From the NCBI GenBank assembly GCA_964436865.1, contig CAYTFK010000298.1:1-8704 (forward strand): a stretch of 8,704 nucleotides of DNA. The letters are read 5' to 3'. The number at the start of each line of letters is the position of its first letter. The stretch's first letter is position 1. Positions 1 through 7,615 of the stretch are shown in pieces. Below the pieces are notes generated by a model. That model had not been told where the DNA came from, did not search any database, and worked only from the letters and a program-made list of their open reading frames with translations. The stretch comes from JAXGPP01 sp964436865 (lineage in GTDB: Bacteria > Planctomycetota > Planctomycetia > Pirellulales > Thermoguttaceae). The translations under genes were made by a program, and so were the position numbers.

Positions 1-401
1 GCGAAGCCGAACGCCGCGCGGCACTTCAGATCCTCGCGATCGCGGCATGGAAGCTCGAACATGGCGAGTTGCCGCCAACGCTCGACGCGCTCGTCGGTGA
101 ACACCTGAACGAAGTGCCTGCCGATCCGTTTGCCGATGACCGCGCCCCATTCCGCTATTTCCCCAACGGGCTCCCGGTGGCCATAAAGCGGGTGAACTCG
201 GGCCCGGTGGTCCGCGAGGAAACCGTGCTCGAAGCCAATGTACCGTTCCTGTGGAGCCTGGGTACGCAGGTGGTCGTCCGCGAGCAAGGCAATCCGGCGA
301 TCGCCGTCGATCGCTATCGCGTGCATGACGGCGCCGAGTGGCAGGTGCCCGCCACCGAGCAGGAAGTGTGGCAGTCCGGGCGGGTCTTCCGCATCCCGTG
401 A
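1..401 (+). CDS. C-terminal end of a protein paralogous to the adjacent ABC-2 permease fusion (5' partial)
   Basis: The reading frame is open from base 3 and stops with TGA at 399-401; its start lies left of the window. The 132 visible residues align with the last ~135 residues of the next gene. Shared elements are an RR-A-L-AWK helix, EHGELP, LD-LVG, P-DP, PF-Y-P-GLP, PFLWS, a Y-HxG-W stretch, EVWQ and a terminal F-IP. The EHGELPPTLDALVG...VPADPF block resembles the C-terminal half of type II secretion major pseudopilins (GspG), with the usual 'YP..L..L...lP.DP' pattern, but no pilin N-terminal helix is visible in this piece. The full protein is probably also an ABC-2 permease fused to a soluble domain, but only the tail can be seen. 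It sits 27 bases upstream of its paralogue on the same strand, so the two are likely co-transcribed. The substrate and function are unknown. Confidence 0.8.
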   Translation, partial: EAERRAALQILAIAAWKLEHGELPPTLDALVGEHLNEVPADPFADDRAPFRYFPNGLPVAIKRVNSGPVVREETVLEANVPFLWSLGTQVVVREQGNPAIAVDRYRVHDGAEWQVPATEQEVWQSGRVFRIP

Positions 402-418
402 TACAGTGCGCAGCACCC

Positions 419-424
419 GAGGTG
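419..424 (+). promoter_or_regulatory. Shine-Dalgarno of the ABC-2 permease fusion gene
   Basis: GAGGTG lies 4 bases before the ATG at 429, inside the 27-base gap after the upstream paralogue. It supports this start and translation from a shared mRNA. Confidence 0.6.
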
Positions 425-428
425 TGCG

Positions 429-3281
429 ATGAACGACGCGATCTTCTGGCGGCTGGTATGGAAGGAGTATCGGCTGCAGAGGGCGTTCTGGCTTTCCATT
501 GCCGCGATGACGATCGCCGCGCAGCTTCTGACGGTCGTTTTCGCTGCCGGCGAGGAACGCTTGACCTGGCTCTTCGGGCTGGCACTCGGCTTCTCGGCCC
601 TTTACGCCCTGGGCTGCGGCGCGACGCTCTTCGCCACCGAACACGAGGTCGGCACGTTTGAGTTCCAGCGGACGCTGCCCATCTCCGCAGGCCGCCTGTT
701 TGCAGGAAAGCTCTTGTTCGCGATCCTGAGCATACCGTCCCTGATCGCCCTGTTATGGCTGGCGGCGGCCACGCTGGCGGGTGGGCATGTGCCCGCACTG
801 CAAGAGCACGCGACGGCCTGGGCGCTGTGGGGTTTCGCCGCGGTGGAACTTCTGGTCTGGGGCATCCTGTTCTCACTGCTGACCTCGCAGCCTCTCAAGG
901 CGGCGATCCTCGGCATCGCTGCAGCCTCGGTGGCAATACACCTGGCTGCTGCAGACTTCGTCGGCGCCGACGTCAGCCGCTACTGGGATTCGGAGACCTA
1001 CGCCGCGGCCCTGCCGGCCCGGGCGGTGGTGGCCGCGCTGGTCGCGACGGTCGACGTCGCGATCGGTCTCCGCTGGCTCCGCCTGCCGGCGGCAGGGCAG
1101 GAAAGACGGGCCGGTCTGCGGAGCGGCAGAAGCACCGTCAGCATGCACGCCCCTGCCGATGTCGCATGGCGGGGCCAGCGTGGCACCTTGGCCCTCCTCT
1201 GGCAGCACTGGCGGCAGTCGGCGCGAATGATGGCAATTGTTGCCGGTGCGGCCCTCCTGACTGCATGGATGACGCTCTGGGCAATACGGACACTCAATGG
1301 GGTCAATGAATATCGACTGCTTGTTTCCGCCGCACTCCTCATCGGCGGCATGTTCGGCGTCGGCACATTCCTGCCCGATCAGCAACTGGCCGGGTTCCGC
1401 TTCTTTGCCGAACACGGCGTGCGACCGCGGCGAGTCTGGTTCACCCGGCAATTGCTCTGGTCGCTGCCGATGGTACCGTTCGTCTTGCTGGCAATCGCAG
1501 CCGTGTTCTTCATCGCTCCCCACCCCACCGACCATGAGTGGTGGGATATCTACGGGCCGCCGTACCAGTCTTGGGGCATGGCCAGCTTTCCATGGACCAC
1601 GGCTATCGACCGTGCGGCCCACCTTGTGGGCTTCATTGTAGTCGCTTACTCGTCCGCGCAGTTCTGTTCGCTGCTCTTCCGCAGCGGTTTCCTGGCGGGC
1701 TTTTTCGCCATCCTGTTCGGCTCAGCCCTCGGCGGCTGGGCATGGCTGATGATGGAACTCGGGGTACCGTGGACATGGTCGGTGCTGCCCATTCCGTTGG
1801 TGCTGCTGGCCGCAACTCTGGTCCGCAGCAGCGACTGGATGCTCGAGCGGCACACTGGTCGGGCGTGGCTCAAGCTTGCCCTGATCGTCGGCCTTCCGCT
1901 CGTGGCGATCGCGGTCTATGTGCCGCTGCACCGCGCGCATGAGATCCCGGCGACCCCATGGCTGGCGACCGCGTTGGCCAATTACACGCGCCCCGTGGCG
2001 GCGACGGAAAATGGCACCCTCGAGCTTTATCGCCGGGCGTGGGAAGCATACACGCCGCGAGAAAAGGTCGATGTTCCCGGTTTGCCGGCCACTAGCGATC
2101 GCGAACTGACTGCCGAGGAGCAGGCACAACGCTCGGCTGCCTACCTGTCGGCCAACGAAGAGGCCCTCCGACTGACGCTCCAAGCAAGCCGGCAGCAGGC
2201 CGATTTCTTCACGCCCAGCGGCGACGACACGCTCCTCCGCCGCGTGTCGAGCCTGGCGAGCCTGGTAGTCGACAGCGGCGGCGCGCTCCAGGATGAAGGA
2301 AAGCTCGACGAGGCACTCGACCGCTACCTGACCGCCATCCGCATCTCCCGTCAGCTCCGCCAGCGCGCATCGACGTTTCACTATGCCGATCGGGCAGAGG
2401 AGTATGCCAGCCAGGTCCTGGTGCAGTGGGCCGCCGCTGCGGATCAGTCGCCCGAACGGATCAAGCGGTCCATCGAGGCCTATCAGGAGCATTCGCATGA
2501 TCTGCCGGCGGCAGATGAGGTGCTGAAATCGCAGTGGGTCGTCTTGCGACGTGCGATCGAAGGCGACCCCGAGGCCATCGAGACACTGACGGGCGTCCGC
2601 ACCAGCGACCGCCCGGCGGCTCGCGAATACGTCGATACCATCGTCCGCCGCGCCGCCCTGTTCGACCGGCTCGCCCCGTGGGAAGTGGCCCGTGCCCAGC
2701 GGGCCGTGGACCATCGGACCGCCGAGGCGCTCTTCCGAAAGACCAACCCGGAGGTCATCTACCCCGTGGTCGAGCCCGATCGCCGCTGGTACGAGTATCG
2801 CCGGACGACGCCCTTGTTGAGCGACTTCAATTGGCGAAGCGCTGAAGAGTTGACGGCCGGCGCGCTGCAGTCGGAGACTCGGCGGCGTGCAACGCTCGTG
2901 CTCCTCGCCCTGGAAGCCTGGAAGGCGGAGCATGGCGAGCTGCCCGATTCGCTCGATCCACTCGTCGGTACCTATCTCCAGGAGTTGCCGGTCGACCCGT
3001 ATCGCGATAAGCCATTCGAGTACGTTCCACAGGGTTTGCCGCTGGCGCTCGAACCTTCGACGTATCACTACCAAGTCGTCTCGTATGTAGCCATCCCAGC
3101 CAACCAGCCCTTTCTGTGGAGCTCTGGCCCGATCCTCCGCCTCCAGGATCCCGACGCGGCTGATTTCCACCGCAAATACGTCATCCACAGTGGCGAGAAC
3201 TGGGCCGTATGGAACAGCTATCGCTGGCCGCGTTCCGAGTATGAGGTCTGGCAGGCCGGCTGGCCCTTCCAGATTCCGTAG
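429..3281 (+). CDS. ABC-2-type permease fused to a TPR-like and pseudopilin-like soluble domain
   Basis: This 950-residue protein starts at an ATG preceded by GAGGTG (419-424), 4 bases away. The N-terminal ~500 residues are membrane protein. Hydrophobic segments lie near 20-38, 45-68, 92-118, 128-150, 157-175, 196-214, 264-288, 295-315, 340-362, 394-412, 418-442, 444-464 and 480-500. The stretch ATLFATEHEVGTFEF (~65-79) followed by RTLPIS is typical of ABC-2 permeases, where 'E..GT.E.L.aLPvs' lies on a cytoplasmic loop. A second permease-like half seems to begin near 255. Residues ~505-950 are soluble. A TPR-like helix pair lies at ~615-645 (ALQDEGKLDEALDRYLTAI). The end (~815-870) resembles GspG pseudopilin C-domains (EHGELPDSLDPLVG...LPVDPY). 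No ATP-binding motif is present, so a separate ATPase is expected, possibly upstream outside the window. The soluble half probably lies outside the cytoplasm, but topology is inferred only. The transported substrate is unknown. Confidence 0.85.
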   Translation: MNDAIFWRLVWKEYRLQRAFWLSIAAMTIAAQLLTVVFAAGEERLTWLFGLALGFSALYALGCGATLFATEHEVGTFEFQRTLPISAGRLFAGKLLFAILSIPSLIALLWLAAATLAGGHVPALQEHATAWALWGFAAVELLVWGILFSLLTSQPLKAAILGIAAASVAIHLAAADFVGADVSRYWDSETYAAALPARAVVAALVATVDVAIGLRWLRLPAAGQERRAGLRSGRSTVSMHAPADVAWRGQRGTLALLWQHWRQSARMMAIVAGAALLTAWMTLWAIRTLNGVNEYRLLVSAALLIGGMFGVGTFLPDQQLAGFRFFAEHGVRPRRVWFTRQLLWSLPMVPFVLLAIAAVFFIAPHPTDHEWWDIYGPPYQSWGMASFPWTTAIDRAAHLVGFIVVAYSSAQFCSLLFRSGFLAGFFAILFGSALGGWAWLMMELGVPWTWSVLPIPLVLLAATLVRSSDWMLERHTGRAWLKLALIVGLPLVAIAVYVPLHRAHEIPATPWLATALANYTRPVAATENGTLELYRRAWEAYTPREKVDVPGLPATSDRELTAEEQAQRSAAYLSANEEALRLTLQASRQQADFFTPSGDDTLLRRVSSLASLVVDSGGALQDEGKLDEALDRYLTAIRISRQLRQRASTFHYADRAEEYASQVLVQWAAAADQSPERIKRSIEAYQEHSHDLPAADEVLKSQWVVLRRAIEGDPEAIETLTGVRTSDRPAAREYVDTIVRRAALFDRLAPWEVARAQRAVDHRTAEALFRKTNPEVIYPVVEPDRRWYEYRRTTPLLSDFNWRSAEELTAGALQSETRRRATLVLLALEAWKAEHGELPDSLDPLVGTYLQELPVDPYRDKPFEYVPQGLPLALEPSTYHYQVVSYVAIPANQPFLWSSGPILRLQDPDAADFHRKYVIHSGENWAVWNSYRWPRSEYEVWQAGWPFQIP

Positions 3282-3350
3282 CAGTCAGCGTTCAGCCATC
3301 AGCTTTCAGCTCTTGGTGTTCTGCCGTCTGAATTCGGCATTCCGAATTCA
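3282..3350. repeat. Short TTCAGC-type repeats followed by a perfect 9-bp hairpin
   Basis: Directly after the permease stop codon come closely spaced copies of a (T)TCAGC word: GTCAGC at 3284-3289, TTCAGC at 3291-3296, TCAGC at 3299-3303 and TTCAGC at 3305-3310. A perfect inverted repeat follows: TGAATTCGG (3329-3337), loop CATT (3338-3341), CCGAATTCA (3342-3350). There is no T-run after the hairpin, so it is not a classical intrinsic terminator. It could be an mRNA 3'-end stabiliser or processing site, or a remnant of an interspersed intergenic repeat. The stem is directly visible; any role is inference. Confidence 0.5.
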
Positions 3351-3393
3351 TCCCTCATTGCCAGCCATGGCGGCCAATTCGTACCATTCCGGT

Positions 3394-5217
3394 ATGAACC
3401 TGCACTATGACTTCGACGTGGTGGTGATCGGAGCCGGTCACGCGGGAACGGAAGCGGCGCTTGCGGCGGCGCGGATCGGGGCCCGCACGGCCCTGTTGAC
3501 AAGCAATCTCGACACCGTCGCCCAGATGAGCTGCAATCCGGCCATCGGCGGCGTCGCCAAGGGGCAGATCGTCCGCGAGATCGATGCCCTGGGCGGCGCG
3601 ATGGGACTGGCGATCGATCGCACGGGCATCCAGTTCCGTATGCTCAACCGCCGCAAGGGCCCGGCGATGCACGGCCCCCGCGCTCAGGCCGACAAGCGGG
3701 CCTACCAGCAGGAGGTGAAGTGGATCGTCGAGACGCAGCCGAACCTGTCGTTGCGGCAGGAGACAGTCGAAGATCTGCTCGTGGAGCAGATCGGCTCGAA
3801 CGCGCGCATCACGGGCGTCAGCGTTCTCGGCGGCGCGGTCTATCGTACGCGAGCGGTCGTTCTCTGCGCAGGGACCTTCATGCAGGGCGTGCTGCACTAC
3901 GGCGACAAGCAGTTGGGCGGCGGCAGGGCAGGGGAGGGGCCGGTCACCGGCATCAGCCGCGCGCTGGTGCGCCTCGGCTTCCGCATAGCCCGTTTCAAGA
4001 CCGGTACTCCGCCACGACTCAACGGCCGCACGATCGACTATTCGCGGATCGAACGTCAGCCGGGTGACGACCATCCCGAACCCTTCTCGTTTCTGACCGA
4101 CCGCATCACCCAGCCGCAAGTTCCCTGCTGGATCACCTATACCAATGCGGCGGTGCACGATATGGTGCGCGCGAACCTCGACCGCGCGCCGATGTTCACC
4201 GGACAGATCCAGTCGACAGGACCGCGCTACTGCCCCTCGTTCGAAACGAAGGTCGTCCGCTTCGCCGACAAGCCGCGGCACCAAATCTTCCTCGAACCCG
4301 AAGGGCAGCGAACCCACGAGGTGTATGCGAATGGCCTGGCCACCAGCCTGCCTCGCGACGTCCAGGACGCGATGATCCGGCTCATCCCGGGCCTCGAACG
4401 GGCCGAGATTCTCCGTTACGGTTACGCGGTCGAGTACGACTACGCCCCTCCGGAGCAATTGCAGCTCTCGCTGGAGACCAAGCGCGTGGCGGGGCTTTTC
4501 TTCGCCGGGCAGGTGAACGGCACTACCGGCTACGAGGAGGCGGGCGCGCAGGGTCTGGTGGCCGGAGTCAATGCGGCCCTGTCCATGGCTGGCAAGGAAC
4601 CGCTGGTGCTCTCGCGAAATGCCGCCTACATCGGCGTGATGATCGACGATCTCATCACGCGCGGCGTCGACGAGCCCTATCGCATGTTCACCAGCCGGGC
4701 GGAATATCGGTTGCGGCTGCGTCAAGACAATGCCGACCGCCGACTCACGCCACTCGGCCGCCGCCTCGGACTCGTCGACGATCACCGCTGGCACAAACTT
4801 CAAGCCAAAGAGGCCGGAATTGCCCGCGTCAACGAGCTCCTCGAAAACACCCGCTCCGAGGGCACGACGCTGGCGCGGCTCCTGCGCCGGACGGAAACGA
4901 CGTGGGAGGAAGTCATGGCCCGCTGCGAGGCACTCGCCGACGTGCCCTCGGAGATCGCGCGGCAGGTAACGTACGACGCCAAATACTCCGGCTATCTCGC
5001 GCGCGAAGAGGTCGACATCGCGCGGCAGCAGCGCCTCGCCGAGCAGCGAATTCCCATGGAACTCGACTATGCGGAGCTGCCCCACCTTCGCAACGAGGCC
5101 AAGGAGAAGCTTGCCGCGATCCGCCCCACGAGCCTGGCGCAGGCCGGCCGTATCAGCGGAATCACGCCGGCCGATCTCGCGGTGCTGATGATCCACCTTC
5201 GCGGCCGATCGAAGTGA
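3394..5217 (+). CDS. mnmG: tRNA uridine-5-carboxymethylaminomethyl modification enzyme MnmG (GidA)
   Basis: MnmG is the FAD- and NADH-dependent partner of the GTPase MnmE. The cytoplasmic complex installs the (carboxymethyl)aminomethyl group at C5 of wobble uridine U34 in certain tRNAs. From the chosen start the protein has 607 residues; E. coli MnmG has 629. Visible motifs are the N-terminal FAD-binding VIGAGHAGTEAA (~11-22), the conserved cysteine in SCNPAIGG (C47), the first GidA signature GPRYCPSFETKVVRF (~276-290, with the second conserved cysteine C280) and the second signature AGQVNGTTGYEEAGAQG (~371-387, continuing as LVAGVNA). A helical C-terminal domain ends near ITPADLAVLMIHL. The frame stays open upstream to 3190, overlapping the permease gene, but those residues look non-native. 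ATG 3394 gives the usual MnmG N-terminus; ATG 3367 would add nine residues. Neither start has a strong Shine-Dalgarno. mnmE and rsmG, frequent neighbours elsewhere, are not in the window. Confidence 0.96.
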   Translation: MNLHYDFDVVVIGAGHAGTEAALAAARIGARTALLTSNLDTVAQMSCNPAIGGVAKGQIVREIDALGGAMGLAIDRTGIQFRMLNRRKGPAMHGPRAQADKRAYQQEVKWIVETQPNLSLRQETVEDLLVEQIGSNARITGVSVLGGAVYRTRAVVLCAGTFMQGVLHYGDKQLGGGRAGEGPVTGISRALVRLGFRIARFKTGTPPRLNGRTIDYSRIERQPGDDHPEPFSFLTDRITQPQVPCWITYTNAAVHDMVRANLDRAPMFTGQIQSTGPRYCPSFETKVVRFADKPRHQIFLEPEGQRTHEVYANGLATSLPRDVQDAMIRLIPGLERAEILRYGYAVEYDYAPPEQLQLSLETKRVAGLFFAGQVNGTTGYEEAGAQGLVAGVNAALSMAGKEPLVLSRNAAYIGVMIDDLITRGVDEPYRMFTSRAEYRLRLRQDNADRRLTPLGRRLGLVDDHRWHKLQAKEAGIARVNELLENTRSEGTTLARLLRRTETTWEEVMARCEALADVPSEIARQVTYDAKYSGYLAREEVDIARQQRLAEQRIPMELDYAELPHLRNEAKEKLAAIRPTSLAQAGRISGITPADLAVLMIHLRGRSK

Positions 5218-5232
5218 AGCGGCTGTTCCCGC

Positions 5233-6765
5233 TCACCCCACCTGCCGCAACAGGCGTTTCCTCACCCGCTTCTTTCCGGCAGGCCGCGGAACGGCACGGC
5301 GCGGCTCCGGCTCGCCGCCGGCCTCATGATACACAAGGTGAGTCTCCACGTAACGTTCGTCGTCGAGGCACTCGCCGATCGGTTCGGGTTCGATGACCCG
5401 CATCTCGCGCCAGCGGCCTTGCAGGAAGCGCACAAGAAACACGGTGGCCAGCGTGCAGATCCAGAGCGTCATCATCGCCCAGCACCAGTACAGGCCGGCG
5501 CCGAACACGGCGACGCCGATCCAACATGCCACCATCGGCAAGGGCGAAACGGCGAGCGTCGCTGACAGCACGAACCGGGTGTCGCCCGCCCCTCGCAGCG
5601 CGCTGGAAAACACCAGGTTCACCGCATCGAAGATGCAATAGGCCGCGACAAACTGAAGCAACGTCACGGTCACTTGTCGCAGGTCGTCGAAGCGCTCGCT
5701 CCCAACCCCCGACGCATGCGCGATGAGGAACAGGTCCGGCGCGCCGACGAACGCCAGCGCCACCAGGCCCGTGTAGACCAGCGCGGCGCGGCTGGCCGTC
5801 GAGGTGGCCCGCGCTGCCAGCCGCGGCCGATTGCGGCCCAGTTGCTGGCCCACAAGCGTGGCCACCGCCGTTCCCAGTCCGACCACCGGCAGCCAGGCCA
5901 GGTTGTTGACGCTCAGCGCCAGATTGGTCGCCGCCAGCGCCTCCTCGCCCAACCGCCCGACGAGGAGCACCAGCAGCGTATACACGGCCGCTTCACCCAC
6001 TCCCTGCAGCCCGTTCGGTCCGCCAAACCGCAGCAGTCGTACAACCAGCGCGGGATCGAAGCGCCAGCCCTGGCCAAGGTGAAATGTCCGCCAGAATTGC
6101 GGACGGCGGAGCAGCAGGAAGTACGCGGCGGCGGCCGCACCTTCGGCCACGATCGTGGCCCACGCGGCGCCGGCCACGCCCCACGCCGGAAAACCGAGGC
6201 GGCCCAGAATCCAGGCGTAATCCAGCACTACATTGAGCCCCGCGGAGGCAATCTCGATCATCATCACCTCGCGCGTCCGCCCGATGCCGATGAACAAGCC
6301 GGAAAGGACCGCCGAAACCAGCAACCCGCCGGTGCCAAAGCTCAGCACGCGGTAATACGTCGCCTCCAGCGCGGCCACATCGGCCGGATGGCCGGCAAGG
6401 TGGATCACTCCGGGCACCAGCGGAACCGTGGCCAGCACGGCCGCCCAGGCAGCCAGCGATAGCCAGATTCCCTGCCATGTCACCCGTCCGATCGAGCGCA
6501 TCCTCTGCGCGCCGTAGTACTGTGCGACAAACGTCCCCACGTAGGTCGCCAGCCCGAACGGCAGGCAGATGACGGTCGTGTGCAGCATGCTGGCCGGCAG
6601 GACGGCGGCGATGGCGGCATTCGAATGCCACAGAAGGAGCATGCGGTCGGTGAACCCCATCAGCGTCCAGCAACTCGTCGACACCACCAGCGGGGCGGCC
6701 AGGGCAAATACCTCCCGGCCGCCGCAGGGGCGCGTCCACCAGTGGCTCGAGGTCCACGACCGCAT
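5233..6765 (-). CDS. MATE-family (NorM-like) multidrug/cation antiporter
   Basis: This inner-membrane antiporter is predicted to export cationic drugs or metabolites in exchange for Na+ or H+. From the chosen start it has 510 residues. The first ~450 form about 12 hydrophobic helices in two related halves, as in MATE proteins. Family-like stretches are LMGFTDRMLLLWHS (~35-48), LSGLFIGIGRTREVMMIEI (~154-172), GFPAWGVAGAAWATIVAE (~191-208), the central FGGPNGLQ (~247-254), ATLVGQQLGRNRPR (~302-315) and the second-half SSALRGAGDTRFV (~387-399). The ATG at 6765 is preceded by GGAAGGA at 6774-6780, with 8 bases between its AAGGA core and the ATG. A TTG at 6786 would add seven residues but has less support. 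The C-terminal ~55 residues are a charged soluble tail, acidic then strongly basic (PAGKKRVRKRLLRQ), beyond the usual MATE core. The gene lies 101 bases downstream of the HPF-like gene on the same strand. Its substrate cannot be told from sequence. Confidence 0.93.
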   Translation of the reverse strand: MRSWTSSHWWTRPCGGREVFALAAPLVVSTSCWTLMGFTDRMLLLWHSNAAIAAVLPASMLHTTVICLPFGLATYVGTFVAQYYGAQRMRSIGRVTWQGIWLSLAAWAAVLATVPLVPGVIHLAGHPADVAALEATYYRVLSFGTGGLLVSAVLSGLFIGIGRTREVMMIEIASAGLNVVLDYAWILGRLGFPAWGVAGAAWATIVAEGAAAAAYFLLLRRPQFWRTFHLGQGWRFDPALVVRLLRFGGPNGLQGVGEAAVYTLLVLLVGRLGEEALAATNLALSVNNLAWLPVVGLGTAVATLVGQQLGRNRPRLAARATSTASRAALVYTGLVALAFVGAPDLFLIAHASGVGSERFDDLRQVTVTLLQFVAAYCIFDAVNLVFSSALRGAGDTRFVLSATLAVSPLPMVACWIGVAVFGAGLYWCWAMMTLWICTLATVFLVRFLQGRWREMRVIEPEPIGECLDDERYVETHLVYHEAGGEPEPRRAVPRPAGKKRVRKRLLRQVG

Positions 6766-6773
6766 GCATATCG

Positions 6774-6780
6774 TCCTTCC
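6774..6780 (-). promoter_or_regulatory. Shine-Dalgarno deciding the MATE start
   Basis: On the minus strand GGAAGGA ends 8 bases before the ATG at 6765. It falls inside the frame of the longer TTG-initiated version, which argues for the shorter protein. Confidence 0.7.
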
Positions 6781-6808
6781 GATCAACCTTTACAGAGAAG
6801 CGGGACGA

Positions 6809-6835
6809 GGCGGCGCGAAACCGGATGCCGCCGCC
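6809..6835 (-). terminator. GC-rich hairpin between the HPF-like and MATE genes (weak terminator or attenuator candidate)
   Basis: GGCGGCG (6809-6815) and CGCCGCC (6829-6835) form a perfect 7-bp stem with a 13-base loop, located about 32 bases beyond the HPF-like stop codon. No T-run follows on either strand, so intrinsic termination is doubtful. In a GC-rich genome such a stem may also arise by chance. Confidence 0.25.
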
Positions 6836-6866
6836 CAAGCGTTCGCTTCAATGCAAGCGCCGAGAA

Positions 6867-7412
6867 TCACTCGCGTCCGTCCTCGCTGTCACTCCGCCGT
6901 TCCCCGACGTCTTCTCCTCCAGCACCCCTTCCCTTGAGTTCCGGCCGGAAGGCTCGCTTGGCCGGACGCTGCCGGCGGATCACAAGCGTCCGCCGCCGCG
7001 ACAGCCGGCGGCTCACCGCGTGGCCGACACGATCGGCGGCGCGGTTCACCGCGGCCACGAGGCTCGTGTCGAGGTCCTCCACGCGCACCGTGCCGCCGCG
7101 CAACTGCACGTCGATTCGGCAATGCTTGTCGGTTCCGCCGCGGGGGCCGTTATTGTCGGCCAGGAACACGATCACCTGGCGGATCGCGCCGCTGAACGGG
7201 GCCAGCGCAAACGCGATCGCCCGCTCCACGTGCTCGCCGAGCGCGCCGTTGAGCCTGATCCGCTTGCTGCGGATCGTAAGCGCCAAGCGGTCGGGCGGCA
7301 TGCTGCGGCGGCTACTGCCGCTTCGTCCTTCATTCCAGGCCTGCGCGCCGCGCCAATGGTCATTCGTTGAGTGCTTCATGAGCATCGCTTTCTCCTCATG
7401 GGCTTTGGTCAT
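6867..7412 (-). CDS. HPF/RaiA-family ribosome-associated protein (hibernation/translation inhibitor type)
   Basis: Proteins of this family bind the 30S decoding region and inactivate or protect ribosomes in stationary phase or stress. From ATG 7412 the product has 181 residues. The start is supported by AAGGA at 7420-7424, 7 bases upstream; the open frame continues to 7529, but that extension looks non-coding. The HPF-like beta-alpha-beta-beta-beta-alpha domain spans ~42-140. It begins LALTIRSKRIRLNGALGEHVE, whose helix matches the 'l...v..rl' helix of HPF. The conserved DNNGPRGGTDKHCRI block (~86-100) is typical of one HPF/RaiA subgroup. Then come DVQLRGGTVRVEDLDTSLVA and a final helix AVNRAADRVGHAVSRRLSRRR. 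After this is an Arg/Lys-rich, low-complexity tail (~141-181). The C-terminal dimerisation domain of long HPF is not visible, so this looks like a short-type protein with a basic extension. The first ~40 residues are probably disordered. It lies between the Rnk-like and MATE genes on the same strand. Confidence 0.83.
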   Translation of the reverse strand: MTKAHEEKAMLMKHSTNDHWRGAQAWNEGRSGSSRRSMPPDRLALTIRSKRIRLNGALGEHVERAIAFALAPFSGAIRQVIVFLADNNGPRGGTDKHCRIDVQLRGGTVRVEDLDTSLVAAVNRAADRVGHAVSRRLSRRRTLVIRRQRPAKRAFRPELKGRGAGGEDVGERRSDSEDGRE

Positions 7413-7419
7413 GACTGAT

Positions 7420-7424
7420 TCCTT
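7420..7424 (-). promoter_or_regulatory. Shine-Dalgarno deciding the HPF-like start
   Basis: AAGGA on the minus strand sits 7 bases before the ATG at 7412. No comparable site was found for the longer open frame, so the 181-residue form is preferred. Confidence 0.7.
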
Positions 7425-7615
7425 GTGTGCTTCCGTGACGGCAACGCGCCGCCGCAGCGCATGAAAGCGACCGCGCGAACGGGCTGCGCTGACGCGCGGC
7501 CGACAAGCCTGAAAGGATGGGACAATCACCCCGCCACCAACCGTCGTGGCCGAGTGAAAGGGACGTTGAGCCGGATCCAGCGTCTCGAGCTATGCGCCCG
7601 CGCCGGATCCGCCGA

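Noticed and set aside
1722..3188. 488-residue open frame on the minus strand opposite the permease gene
   Set aside because: It overlaps the well-supported permease fusion, and its composition is that of a shadow frame with no recognisable domain.
3355..5196. 613-residue open frame on the minus strand opposite mnmG
   Set aside because: It is the antisense shadow of a strongly conserved mnmG gene; the translated product is Arg/Asp/His-rich and resembles no family. Long antisense frames are expected in GC-rich genes.
5208..5229. Similarity of the mnmG stop region to bases 8023-8044 (18 of 22 bases)
   Set aside because: Matches of this quality are expected by chance when all pairs of positions in 8.7 kb are compared, and one copy is coding sequence.
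5674..7464. Plus-strand open frames of 262 and 294 residues across the MATE and HPF-like genes
   Set aside because: They lie opposite recognised genes; the products are Arg/Gln/Ser-rich with no domains.
7570..7610. Two CCGGATCC copies 30 bases apart
   Set aside because: They are short palindromic words with no longer shared flank and no target-site or inverted-repeat structure to suggest a mobile element.
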